NCBI GenBank assembly: GCA_021731215.1 | Contig: JAKFXU010000387.1 | Location: 1 to 12,856 of the forward strand | Source of the DNA: Rhodoferax sp. | Lineage (GTDB): Bacteria > Pseudomonadota > Gammaproteobacteria > Burkholderiales > Burkholderiaceae_C | Direction: 5' to 3' | Length of the DNA stretch: 12,856 bases | Part shown: positions 4,915 through 12,856 of the stretch, piece after piece | How positions within the stretch are numbered: the first letter of the stretch is position 1 | How the letters are laid out: each line of letters opens with the position of its first letter | The notes under the pieces: generated by a model | Seen by the model: only the letters and a program-made list of their open reading frames with translations | What the model was told of the DNA's origin: nothing | Databases searched by the model: none | Position numbers and translations under genes: made by a program

Positions 4915-7093
4915 GGCGCGTATCGAATGGGCTCTTCAGCTTTGTCAGCAGGCACGCGAGCAGCAAGGTTATGCGCAGGCCCAGTTGCTCGATGAATTGG
5001 CGCAGTTGCTGCAGTCGCTGGTTGACTTGCGTGAGGTGCCGGCGCCAGATGCCCTGCAACTCAATGCCCGGCGAATCATTGATCAAATGCAGGAGCCGAT
5101 CATTTTGCTCGATAGGGCTGGGTATCTGACCGGCTGGAACCAGGGGGCGCAAGGCCTGTTTGGCTACCTGCCGGAAGAAGCAATCGGCCAGCATATTCTT
5201 TTTCTCTACGCCGAGGAGTGTGGCGACGGCGATCCCGAAATTCCGGAATTGTTTCTGGAGCACGGCAATTCTTTCGTCGAGGTGCGGCGGCGCAAAAAAT
5301 CGGGTGAAATTGTTCGCGTCGATTTGTCGATGTCGGTCCTGCGCGATGACGATAACCAGGCGGTCGGCGTGGTGGCGCGTCTTTCGGGCATTGGCGAGCG
5401 GCTGTCGTCGCAGGACAAGCTGCGCTTGCATGCCAAGATTATCGAAGACAGCGATCAGGGCATATTGATTGTCGATGCGCAGGAACACATCGTTTCGGTG
5501 AACGCCGCTTTTTCAAGAATTACCGGTTATTTGCCGCAGGAGGCGATTGGTCAAACCAGCGATCTGCTGCGTTCCGGCGTGCACGATGCCAATTTCAGGT
5601 CGCAGGTGCGCTCTGCCATGCAGGGCACCGGAGCATGGCACGGCGAGATCATCGGCAAGCGCAAGAACGGAGAACTGTTCCCGCAGACCGTCTCCATCAG
5701 CGTGGTACGCAACGACGAGGGCGATATTACCCATTCCTTTTCCATCTTCTCCGACATCAGCGTGTTGCGGGCGAGTGAGGAGCGCATGCAGCGGCTGGTC
5801 AACTATGACAGCTTGACTGGTTTGCCGAACCGCACCCTTTTCAATCAACTGGTCGGGCAGGCGTTGGCAACGGCGCGTCGCAATCATGACTATGGTGCTT
5901 TTCTGACCATCGATCTCAAGCGATTTACGGCTGTCAACGACACCCTCGGTCACGCCGTAGGCGACGAACTGCTGCGTCAGGTCGGGCAACGTTTTCGGCA
6001 GTCGCTGCGCGTTGGCGACGTCCTGGCCCGAGTCGGTGGCGATGAGTTTGTCGCTGCCCTGCTCAGTATCCAGAAACGTGAACACAGCGCCATCGTGGCG
6101 AAAAAACTCCTCGCCGCGCTAGAACTCCCATTCCTCATCGAGTCGAATGTCGTGCACCTTGGCGCCAGTATTGGTATTTCGGTGTTTCCAGAGGACGGGA
6201 TTGACACGGCCTCGTTGTTGCGATTTTCCGATGTCGCCATGAAGCGGGTGCAAGCCAACGTGGAGTCCGGCTACCTGTTTTATTGCCCGGAGATGAACCA
6301 GCGGGCCAAGGAGCAGTGGCAACTCGAAGGAGAATTGCGCCTGGCGTTGGCCGGTCATCAGTTGCTGCTGCACTATCAGCCCAAGGTTAGTCTGCGCAGC
6401 GGGCGCATCGTCGGCGCCGAGGCGCTGATTCGATGGCAGCATCCGGTACTGGGCATGGTCTCGCCGGCCAAATTCATTCCGGTGGCGGAGGAAACCGGGC
6501 TCATTTTTGCGGTCGGCAATTGGGTGCTGGAAGAGACCTGCCGGCAGATCAGGCAGTGGATGGATAGCGGGATCGAGATGCCCCCAGTTGCCATTAATCT
6601 TTCCGTGCGCCAGTTTGACCGGCTGTTGCCGGCACGGATCCAGGTTGTGCTCGATCGTCACGGCGTGCCACCTACACGGCTCAAACTTGAGATCATCGAA
6701 AGTCTGCTCGTTGACGAGTCAAGAAACGTGGTGCCGATCATGAATGACCTGGTGGCGATGGGGCTGGCGCTGGCGATGGACGACTTCGGCACCGGCTATT
6801 CGAGTCTGGCCTATCTTAAGAAATTGCCGATCACCACGCTCAAGATTGATCGTTCCTTCGTCATCGGCGTGCCGCACGATAAGAACGACTGCGCCATCGC
6901 GCAGGCAATCGTCACCATGGGACAGCAACTGCGCCAGGAAATCGTCGCCGAGGGCGTTGAAACGCTGCAGCAGATGGCCTTTTTGCGCGATCTGGGTTGC
7001 GATCAGTTACAGGGTTTCCTGTTCAGCCCGGCAGTCTCCTCCAACGAATTCGAACGCATGGTCCGCGATGATGTCCGTCTGTGCCTGGACTGA
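4907..7093 (+). CDS. PAS-PAS-GGDEF-EAL cyclic di-GMP turnover protein
   Basis: This 728-aa soluble protein probably degrades cyclic di-GMP under sensory control. After a glutamine-rich, likely helical start (1-50) come PAS1 (about 52-165) and PAS2 (about 172-290), both with GYLP(E/Q)EAIGQ, then GGDEF (about 293-455) and EAL (about 470-718). The EAL half keeps its key residues: EALIRW (E505), N564, E595, DDFGTGYSS (D625, D626), K646, AEGVET (E682) and QGFLF (Q702). It should therefore be an active phosphodiesterase. The GGDEF half keeps GGDEF (377-381) and an I-site RVGD (368-371). However, the usual D-x-D-x-F-K stretch reads DLKRFT, losing the phosphate-contacting lysine, so it may bind GTP as a regulatory domain rather than synthesise. 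No membrane segment is seen. The gene is coupled to the overlapping HDOD-remnant ORF. No PAS cofactor can be inferred. Confidence 0.93.
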   Translation: MHEARIEWALQLCQQAREQQGYAQAQLLDELAQLLQSLVDLREVPAPDALQLNARRIIDQMQEPIILLDRAGYLTGWNQGAQGLFGYLPEEAIGQHILFLYAEECGDGDPEIPELFLEHGNSFVEVRRRKKSGEIVRVDLSMSVLRDDDNQAVGVVARLSGIGERLSSQDKLRLHAKIIEDSDQGILIVDAQEHIVSVNAAFSRITGYLPQEAIGQTSDLLRSGVHDANFRSQVRSAMQGTGAWHGEIIGKRKNGELFPQTVSISVVRNDEGDITHSFSIFSDISVLRASEERMQRLVNYDSLTGLPNRTLFNQLVGQALATARRNHDYGAFLTIDLKRFTAVNDTLGHAVGDELLRQVGQRFRQSLRVGDVLARVGGDEFVAALLSIQKREHSAIVAKKLLAALELPFLIESNVVHLGASIGISVFPEDGIDTASLLRFSDVAMKRVQANVESGYLFYCPEMNQRAKEQWQLEGELRLALAGHQLLLHYQPKVSLRSGRIVGAEALIRWQHPVLGMVSPAKFIPVAEETGLIFAVGNWVLEETCRQIRQWMDSGIEMPPVAINLSVRQFDRLLPARIQVVLDRHGVPPTRLKLEIIESLLVDESRNVVPIMNDLVAMGLALAMDDFGTGYSSLAYLKKLPITTLKIDRSFVIGVPHDKNDCAIAQAIVTMGQQLRQEIVAEGVETLQQMAFLRDLGCDQLQGFLFSPAVSSNEFERMVRDDVRLCLD

Positions 7094-7094
7094 T

Positions 7095-7144
7095 GCGCTT
7101 GGTTTTTATTCTGGATCTTTTTTGGTAATCACCACACCAAGCGC
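7095..7144. repeat. 9-bp inverted repeat in the convergent gap before glutamate dehydrogenase
   Basis: GCGCTTGGT (7095-7103) and ACCAAGCGC (7136-7144) are exact reverse complements, beginning one base after the GGDEF-EAL stop. The 32 bases between contain a six-T run and a second TTGGT (7122-7126) that can pair with the same right arm in a 9-base-loop hairpin. The T-run lies inside the stem-loop rather than after it, so this is not a textbook terminator. Its place between convergent genes still suggests an mRNA-end or termination role. A further 6-bp repeat, CGCCGG/CCGGCG (7151-7156 and 7179-7184), lies next to it. Confidence 0.45.
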
Positions 7145-7207
7145 GGGCTACGCCGGACCCCGTGCAGGGCAACTTTCACCGGCGGCCGTGATGGTGACTG
7201 TTTCGGC

Positions 7208-10200
7208 TCAGGCCAGATGGCGCAGTTCTCGCAGCGCCACCGAGACCGGCGCCAGATCGGCGCCGTGGGTACTGATGTCGGCCAGCAACTGGCATAAACG
7301 CTCAATCGTCGCACTGTGCCGGCTGCGCCAGGTGCTCAGTTCCTCCTGGCGCGCCAGCAGGCCGCGGGTGATCTGGCTGGCAATCGAATAGACGTCGTCG
7401 CGCGCGCTGCCACGGGCCTGGGTTTGCCACAGTGTGTCGGTCGGCAGCCGGTTGATCTGGGCGCGCCATGGCGTCAGGCCCAGTTCGGCATCGATGCTGA
7501 AATAGGCGCGCGCCGCCTGCTCCAGTCCGGTGCTGGCCTCTTGCGCCAGGTCCACCAGATCGAGCGCTGGGAAGATGAACTCGAGCGCCGTCAGGCTTTG
7601 GGCCAGCGCCGGTTCCACCCCGGCCGCGACTAGCGTGTCGGTGGCCTGTTGCCAGTTGGCATGGGCGCTGACGGGCAGCCAGCCGGACAGGTTGGCACGC
7701 AACTCGCGCGCCGCTGGCTGATAGCGCTTGATCAGCGTCGGCAGGTCGGAGCTTTGGGCGCGAATGCGCAGCATCCAGCGCGAGGCGCGCTGGGCGATCG
7801 AGATCAGCTTGCTCAGCAGGTCAAGCTGCAGTCTGGCATCGACCCGGTAGTCCAGCGCGTCAATCTGGTCCCACAGCGGCTCCAGGTCAAACACCTCGCG
7901 CCCCAGCGTGAACGCACGAATCACGTCGGCCGCCGTGGCACCGGCCTCGGAGGCAATGAAATTGACGAAGGTGGCGCCGGTGCGATTGAGCACCGTGTTG
8001 GTAATGAAGGTGGCGATGATTTCGCGTTTGAGTGGATGGGCCGCGATCGCCGCGCCAAATTTATCGCTCAGCACCTGGGGGAAATAGGCTTTCAGCGCGC
8101 GGCTGAAGAACGGGTCATCGGGCAAATTGCTGACCATTAACTGATCAAACACGCTCATCTTGGCGTAGGCCAGTACCACCGCGCTTTCGGGCGCGGTGAG
8201 GCTCAGCTTGCGACTCTTGCGCCGGGCTATCTCATCGTCCGTCGGCAAGAACTCGATGGCGCGGTTGAGGTGGCCATTGCGCTCCAGCACTTGCATCAGG
8301 CGCTGTTGTCCGTCGAGCAGGTACAGCGGGCGATGGGCCGCAATGTCGAGCGCCTGGGTCTGGTAGTAGTTGTCGGTCAGCACCAGCCGGCCCACTTCGT
8401 CGGTCATGGAGGCCAGCAGGTCGTTGCGCTGCTTGAGCGTCAGGTCGCCGGCTTCCACCACGCTGCCCAGCAGAATCTTGATGTTGACCTCGTGGTCGGA
8501 GCAATCGACGCCGGCCGAGTTGTCGATGGCATCGGTGTAAATCAGGCCGCCTTTTTGCGCGTACTCAATGCGGCCGTTTTGGGTGCAGCCCAGGTTGCCG
8601 CCCTCGGCCACCACCTTGCAGCGCAGCTCACAGCCGTTGACGCGCAAGGCATCGCCGGCCTTGTCGCCGACTTGCGCATGGGTCTCGAAGCTGGCCTTCA
8701 CATAAGTGCCAATGCCACCGTTGTAGAGCAGATCGACCGGTGCCAGCAGGATGGCACGCAGCAGTTCCACCGGGCTCAGCTCGACGTTTTCAATACCGAT
8801 CACGGCGCACGCCTGCGCACTCAGCTTGATTGATTTGGCACTGCGCGCATAGACGCCGCCACCGGGCGAGATCAGGCTGCGGTCGTAGTCGTCCCAACTG
8901 GAACGCGGCAAGGCAAACAGGCGCTGGCGCTCGGCCAATGAGCGTACCGTGTCGGGTGTTGGGTCAATAAAAATGTGGCGGTGGTCAAAGGCAGCGACCA
9001 GTTTGATGTGCTCCGACAAGAGCATGCCGTTGCCAAACACGTCGCCCGACATATCGCCAATGCCCACCACCGTGAACGGCGTGCTCTGGGTGTTGACCGA
9101 CAGGGCACGAAAGTGCCGCTTGACCGACTCCCAGGCGCCACGCGCCGTGATGCCCATTTTCTTGTGGTCGTAGCCGACCGAGCCACCCGAGGCAAACGCA
9201 TCGCCCAGCCAGAAACCGTAGTCGGCCGACACGCTGTTGGCAATATCAGAGAAGGTGGCCGTGCCTTTGTCGGCCGCAACCACCAGGTAGGGGTCATCCC
9301 CATCGTGCCGCACCACGTTGGCCGGTGACACCACCGTTCCTTTGACCAGGTTGTCGGTGAGGTCCAGCAGCCCGCACAAAAACAGCCTGTAGCAGGCCAC
9401 GCCCTCGGCCAGATAGGCTTCGCGCTCGCTCGCGGGCGGAGCGCTTTTGAGCACAAAGCCGCCCTTGGAGCCGACCGGCACGATGACTGTGTTTTTGACG
9501 TGCTGGGCTTTGACCAGGCCCAGAACTTCGGTGCGGAAGTCTTCGCGCCGGTCCGACCAGCGAATGCCACCGCGCGCCACCTTGCCGTTGCGCAAATGCA
9601 CCCCTTCGACCCGCGGTGAATAGACCCAGATTTCAAACAGCGGCCTGGGCTCGGCCAAGCCCGGCACCTGGTGTGAGTCGAGCTTGAAGCTCAAGTAGGG
9701 CTTGAGGCTGCCCGCCGTGGTGGTCTGCCAGGCGTTGGTGCGCAAGGTGGCCAGCACGGTGGCAAAAAACTGGCGCAGTATGCGGTCTTCGTCCAGGCTG
9801 GCAACGTTACCCAGATCCGATTGAATCTGCTGCGTCAATTGCTGCTGCAGCGCTTCGCGCCCAGCGCCCAGCTCGGGATCAAAGCGGGCTGCAAAGAGCG
9901 CGCTGATGGCCTGCGCAATGGCGGCGTTGTTGTTCAGCGCCACTTCAATGTAGCTTTGACTGAAGGCAAATCCGAGCTGTTTGAAGTAGCGCGTGTAGGC
10001 GCGCAGCACGGTGATGGCACGCTCATCGAGCGTGGTGCTCAATACCAGCTTGTTGAGGTCATCACTCTCAATCTCGCCGCGCCAGGCGCGCACAAACAAG
10101 GCTTCAAACCGGTGTTTGACGCTGGAGAGATCGGTACTGGGGGGCAGTTGCAGACCCAGGTCGTGAATCCACAGTCCATCAGCGCCGTCTCCAATGCGGT

Positions 10201-11968
10201 ACGGGTGTTCATCGAGCACGCGCGCGCCCATGCGCTCCAGAATCGGCAAGGAGTCTGACAGCGCCACCTTGGCCGTGTTGAAAATCTTGAACCGCAGCAA
10301 GCCGGCACTGGCATCGAGCGGGCGGTACAGCTTGACCGCCAGCGGCGCCTGATCGGACAAGCCGGCCAGCATGTCGGCATCTTCGGCCGCCACCAGAGCC
10401 GAGAAATCTTCGCGATAGGCGGTGGGAAACGCAGTGGCAAAGCGGTGCGCCAGCACCAGGCCCTGGCCTTCGCCGTGCGTGCGCAGCAACTCGGTGCTGC
10501 AGTCGTCCTCCCAGCGCTGCGCCAGTTTGGCGACGCGCGCTTCCAGCACCGCCAGGTTGACCTGTTGTGGCGCGCGCACCTTGGCCTGCACCAAATAATG
10601 GATACGGGCCAGCGGACTGTCAGTCAGCATCGGGGTGAACTCGATTGACTCGCCGTCCAGCGCGGCCATCAGCTCGGTCCCAATCTTGACCCGCAACTCG
10701 GTGTTGTAGCGGTCGCGTGGTACAAACACCTGGGCCGAGGTGTAGCGCCCAAACGGGTCGCGGCGCAGGAAGATGCGGGTGCGCTGACGCTCTTGCAGCC
10801 GCAAAATACCAATGGCGTGCTCGCTCAGGGTGGCGCCATCGACTTGAAACAGTTCGTCGCGCGGATACACGTCCAGAATCGCCTGCAGCGATTTGGCGGC
10901 ATGGCTGTCAGGCACCACGCCGGCGCTGGCCATTACCGCCGCCGCGCGGCGCCGCACCTGCGGAATTTCGCCCACCGGGGCGGCGTAGGCGGCGGAGGTG
11001 TACAGCCCCAAGAAGCGCGCTTCGCCCACCACTTGGCCCGCCGCATTGAAACGTTTGACCCCAATGTAGTCGAGCCAGGCTGGGCGGTGCACGGTGGCGC
11101 GGGTCATGGCTTTGGTCACCAGCACCAGTTCGTCCGATTCAAGCTGCGCCAGCGCCTCGGGCGGCAGGCGTGTCTCGCTGGTTTGCACCGCGCCGCGCAG
11201 AATGCCCAGGCCCGACTCGGGTCGCGCCACCAGGCACACGGCGTCGCCATCACGTGTCAGGCCGTAATCGCGTGCGCCCAGAAAGGTGAAATGGCGGTCC
11301 TGCAGCCAGTGCAGAAAATCAATGCCTTCCTGCCGGCTGGCCGCTGACAAGGGCGAGTTTTCAGATTCAGCGCCAACCGCCTGCACCCGCTCCAGCATGG
11401 CGTGCCAGTCTTGCACCGTGCTGCGCACATCACCGAGCACCCGACTCAACTCCTGCGCCAGGGCCTGTTGCTCCGGTAGGCCCACAATGCGGTCGCACTC
11501 CACCAGAATGAGCGACTCGATCGGGTCTTTTTGCCCGGCGGCCGTGGCGAGGGCGACACTGCTGACGGCGGCAATTTTTCCGTTGGCGTCGCGCGCCACG
11601 CTCATCAAGGGGTGAACGATCCAGTGCGCGATGCGACCGCTGCGGTTGATGGCCATGGTGACCGAGTCCACCAGAAACGGCATGTTGTCTTGCACGATTT
11701 GCACCACAGTGTGCTCGCTGACAAAGCCGTCCTCTGCCAGCGTCGGGTTGAAGACGCGCACCTTGGCGCTGTGCGCGGCGCGCGACGCATCGAGCAAGCG
11801 CCAATGCGCGTTGGCAATCGCAAACAGGGTGGCCGGGCCGCGCGCGGCGATCTCGTCGGGGTCGGTATTTTCAAAGTAGGCCGCGACAAATGAAGCTTGC
11901 TGTTGGGCCGCCGGGCCAGCATGTTCCTGGGTGTAGCTCAGCAACTCGGCAAGGGGGGAAATCGTCAT
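7208..11968 (-). CDS. gdhB: large NAD-dependent glutamate dehydrogenase (about 180 kDa class)
   Basis: This 1586-aa enzyme oxidatively deaminates L-glutamate to 2-oxoglutarate and ammonium with NAD+, feeding amino-acid nitrogen and carbon into the TCA cycle. Length fits the roughly 1560-1620 aa bacterial class. The N-terminal half, with the family stretch DNMPFLVDSV (94-103), corresponds to ACT-like regulatory regions. The catalytic core includes SKGGF with lysine K835, the glycine-rich GDMSGDVFGNG (971-981), NGGIGTYVK (from N1083), EGGN (1122-1125) and DNSAGVDCSDHEVN (1149-1162). A helical C-terminal domain follows. The frame is unbroken. GGAG (complement of 11974-11977) lies 5 bases before the ATG, supporting this start. 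It diverges from an aminotransferase gene, consistent with amino-acid catabolism. The symbol follows Pseudomonas aeruginosa usage; others call this class gdhZ. Family enzymes are often allosterically regulated, but effectors cannot be read here. Confidence 0.96.
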   Translation of the reverse strand: MTISPLAELLSYTQEHAGPAAQQQASFVAAYFENTDPDEIAARGPATLFAIANAHWRLLDASRAAHSAKVRVFNPTLAEDGFVSEHTVVQIVQDNMPFLVDSVTMAINRSGRIAHWIVHPLMSVARDANGKIAAVSSVALATAAGQKDPIESLILVECDRIVGLPEQQALAQELSRVLGDVRSTVQDWHAMLERVQAVGAESENSPLSAASRQEGIDFLHWLQDRHFTFLGARDYGLTRDGDAVCLVARPESGLGILRGAVQTSETRLPPEALAQLESDELVLVTKAMTRATVHRPAWLDYIGVKRFNAAGQVVGEARFLGLYTSAAYAAPVGEIPQVRRRAAAVMASAGVVPDSHAAKSLQAILDVYPRDELFQVDGATLSEHAIGILRLQERQRTRIFLRRDPFGRYTSAQVFVPRDRYNTELRVKIGTELMAALDGESIEFTPMLTDSPLARIHYLVQAKVRAPQQVNLAVLEARVAKLAQRWEDDCSTELLRTHGEGQGLVLAHRFATAFPTAYREDFSALVAAEDADMLAGLSDQAPLAVKLYRPLDASAGLLRFKIFNTAKVALSDSLPILERMGARVLDEHPYRIGDGADGLWIHDLGLQLPPSTDLSSVKHRFEALFVRAWRGEIESDDLNKLVLSTTLDERAITVLRAYTRYFKQLGFAFSQSYIEVALNNNAAIAQAISALFAARFDPELGAGREALQQQLTQQIQSDLGNVASLDEDRILRQFFATVLATLRTNAWQTTTAGSLKPYLSFKLDSHQVPGLAEPRPLFEIWVYSPRVEGVHLRNGKVARGGIRWSDRREDFRTEVLGLVKAQHVKNTVIVPVGSKGGFVLKSAPPASEREAYLAEGVACYRLFLCGLLDLTDNLVKGTVVSPANVVRHDGDDPYLVVAADKGTATFSDIANSVSADYGFWLGDAFASGGSVGYDHKKMGITARGAWESVKRHFRALSVNTQSTPFTVVGIGDMSGDVFGNGMLLSEHIKLVAAFDHRHIFIDPTPDTVRSLAERQRLFALPRSSWDDYDRSLISPGGGVYARSAKSIKLSAQACAVIGIENVELSPVELLRAILLAPVDLLYNGGIGTYVKASFETHAQVGDKAGDALRVNGCELRCKVVAEGGNLGCTQNGRIEYAQKGGLIYTDAIDNSAGVDCSDHEVNIKILLGSVVEAGDLTLKQRNDLLASMTDEVGRLVLTDNYYQTQALDIAAHRPLYLLDGQQRLMQVLERNGHLNRAIEFLPTDDEIARRKSRKLSLTAPESAVVLAYAKMSVFDQLMVSNLPDDPFFSRALKAYFPQVLSDKFGAAIAAHPLKREIIATFITNTVLNRTGATFVNFIASEAGATAADVIRAFTLGREVFDLEPLWDQIDALDYRVDARLQLDLLSKLISIAQRASRWMLRIRAQSSDLPTLIKRYQPAARELRANLSGWLPVSAHANWQQATDTLVAAGVEPALAQSLTALEFIFPALDLVDLAQEASTGLEQAARAYFSIDAELGLTPWRAQINRLPTDTLWQTQARGSARDDVYSIASQITRGLLARQEELSTWRSRHSATIERLCQLLADISTHGADLAPVSVALRELRHLA

Positions 11969-12001
11969 GTGTTCTCCGTTTGGACTCTGTGTTTGAGTGA
12001 T

Positions 12002-12007
12002 ATTCTA
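12002..12007 (-). promoter_or_regulatory. -10-like element for glutamate dehydrogenase
   Basis: On the minus strand this reads TAGAAT, five of six matches to the -10 consensus, about 34 bases before the ATG. That would give a short leader carrying the GGAG ribosome binding site. No good -35 lies 16-18 bases upstream, so an activator or another sigma factor would be needed. Confidence 0.3.
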
Positions 12008-12060
12008 GGTAGGCCGGCTCGTTGAGTGTGCGTTTAAAAGGGCCCAGTCATGGCCTTATG

Positions 12061-12105
12061 CCGGAGTTGCATTACGGGCGGCCTGAACTGATGCTCGGGC
12101 TCCGG
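12061..12105. repeat. 6-bp inverted repeat in the divergent gdh-aminotransferase gap
   Basis: CCGGAG (12061-12066) and CTCCGG (12100-12105) are exact reverse complements with 33 bases between. They lie in the 175-base region separating the divergent starts of glutamate dehydrogenase and the aminotransferase. A shared operator is conceivable, but 6-bp GC-rich repeats are common by chance. I found no convincing -35/-10 pair for the aminotransferase. Confidence 0.2.
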
Positions 12106-12143
12106 ATAACATCGCGCCATCACTTCACCCCTTTGAGCGACCC

Positions 12144-12856
12144 ATGCAATTTGCCGCCCGCCTCCAGAACGTCGAAACCTCGGCCATCCGCGAACTCTTC
12201 AAGCTGCTGGGCAAACCCGGCATCATCAGCTTTGCCGGCGGCTTTCCGGACCCGGCGCTGTTCGATGTCGAGGGCATCAAAGAGTCCAGCAACGCGGTGC
12301 TGACTAGCCAGCCCGGCGCGGTGCTGCAATATGGCGCCACCGAGGGCTATCAGCCGCTGCGCTTGAGTCTCAGCGCCTTCATGGCCCACAAGGGCGCCAG
12401 CGTGACCGCCGAAGGCCTGATCGTCACCACCGGCAGCCAGCAGGCGCTCGACCTGATCGGCAAAACCATGATCTCGCCGGGCGACAAGGTGATTGTGGAG
12501 GCGCCCACCTTTTTGGCCACGATCCAGTGTTTTCGCCTGTACGGCGCGCAGTTGATCGGCGCCCCCATTGACGCCAATGGCGTCGACGTGGACCGGCTGG
12601 AGCAACTGATCGAACAACACCAACCCAAGCTGGTCTACCTGATTCCCACCTTCGGCAACCCCAGCGGCGCCACCCTCAGCCTGGCGCGGCGCCAGCGCAT
12701 TCTCGAAATTGCGGTGCGCACCCGCACCCTGATCGTGGAAGACGACCCCTATGGCGAGTTGTATTTTGACCAGCCGCCACCGCCCAGTCTGTTGGCCTTG
12801 AGCCAGCACGTGGACGGCAGCCGCGACTGGCTGGCCCATTGCGGCTCTTTCAGCAA
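12144..12856 (+). CDS. PLP-dependent aminotransferase, fold type I class I/II (partial, 3' end cut)
   Basis: 237 complete codons of a class I/II aminotransferase are visible, resembling the 2-aminoadipate/aromatic (LysN, MocR-domain-like) subgroup. Substrate clues are FAGGFPDPALF (30-40) and QYGATEGYQPLR (62-73). GSQQALD (97-103) forms the PLP phosphate loop, PTFGNPSG (168-175) provides N172, and EDDPYGELYF (199-208) provides the ring-nitrogen aspartate. The window ends with CGSFS and then the bases AA, the first two of the codon where the family expects the PLP-binding lysine (AAR). Family size is around 390-400 aa, so about 160 residues are missing. The start ATG is chosen because the protein aligns with family N-termini from there. 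Only a weak GAG (12135-12137) precedes it. It probably moves amino groups to 2-oxoglutarate, complementing the divergent glutamate dehydrogenase. The exact substrate is unknown. Confidence 0.9.
   Translation, partial: MQFAARLQNVETSAIRELFKLLGKPGIISFAGGFPDPALFDVEGIKESSNAVLTSQPGAVLQYGATEGYQPLRLSLSAFMAHKGASVTAEGLIVTTGSQQALDLIGKTMISPGDKVIVEAPTFLATIQCFRLYGAQLIGAPIDANGVDVDRLEQLIEQHQPKLVYLIPTFGNPSGATLSLARRQRILEIAVRTRTLIVEDDPYGELYFDQPPPPSLLALSQHVDGSRDWLAHCGSFS

Noticed and set aside
4766..5488. 240-codon minus-strand frame opposite the HDOD ORF and PAS region
   Set aside because: Antisense shadow; no start signal and no recognisable motif, while the plus strand carries clear PAS motifs.
8270..8833. 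187-codon plus-strand frame inside glutamate dehydrogenase, and similar ones at 7649-8140, 9821-10258 and 10793-11347
   Set aside because: All mirror the codon structure of the glutamate dehydrogenase gene on the other strand. Their low-complexity Gln-, His- and Val-rich translations are typical antisense artefacts.
12022..12303. 93-codon plus-strand frame overlapping the aminotransferase start
   Set aside because: It is in a different frame from the motif-bearing aminotransferase and is rich in Ser, Pro and Arg as expected of a shadow frame.
12120..12839. 239-codon minus-strand frame opposite the aminotransferase
   Set aside because: The plus strand shows ordered PLP-aminotransferase motifs across the same bases; the minus-strand product resembles nothing known to me.
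1..12856. Scan for CRISPR arrays, tRNA or rRNA genes, transposases, phage genes, toxin-antitoxin or defence systems
   Set aside because: By eye I saw no regularly spaced repeats, no cloverleaf-like segments and no such protein motifs. The gene content is core metabolism, repair and signalling.

Overview
The window looks like an ordinary chromosomal segment of a GC-rich betaproteobacterium. The gene styles fit Burkholderiales and best resemble Comamonadaceae (Rhodoferax or Polaromonas type). This is inferred from protein style and codon use, not from a database search. It holds seven genes that run off neither edge or only the right one, plus a possible three-codon gene start at the left edge. 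No tRNA, rRNA, insertion sequence, prophage or CRISPR array is visible, and no gap exceeds about 175 bases.

Layout, left to right. A DnaQ-type 3'-5' exonuclease (148-1170, +) is followed by a 130-base leader with a promoter-like element and an 8-bp inverted repeat. Next is a nitronate monooxygenase-like flavoprotein with a cysteine-rich tail (1301-2545, +). Its stop codon directly abuts the stop of a convergent membrane-bound diguanylate cyclase (2546-3688, -). That gene lies downstream of endonuclease III, nth (3741-4397, -), probably in the same transcript. Divergent from nth, a short ORF carries only the first part of an HDOD domain (4540-4914, +). It overlaps by 8 bases a large PAS-PAS-GGDEF-EAL protein (4907-7093, +). 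A 114-base convergent gap with a 9-bp inverted repeat leads to the large NAD-dependent glutamate dehydrogenase of about 180 kDa (7208-11968, -). Finally a divergent PLP-dependent aminotransferase (12144 to the edge, +) is cut by the window exactly in the codon expected to encode its PLP lysine.

How the genes work together. Two gene products handle cyclic di-GMP: a membrane diguanylate cyclase with an intact product-inhibition site, and a soluble PAS-sensing GGDEF-EAL protein whose EAL half looks catalytically complete. Two others handle DNA: the exonuclease and the base-excision glycosylase. The glutamate dehydrogenase and aminotransferase form a plausible amino-acid catabolism pair: transamination yields glutamate, and the dehydrogenase regenerates 2-oxoglutarate.

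I found no convincing new multi-gene system. The items most worth a second look are the truncated HDOD reading frame fused by overlap to the GGDEF-EAL gene, the C-x-C-x7-C-x2-C tail on the flavoprotein, the zero-gap convergent stops inside a short direct repeat, and the inverted repeats at 1192-1222 and 7095-7144.
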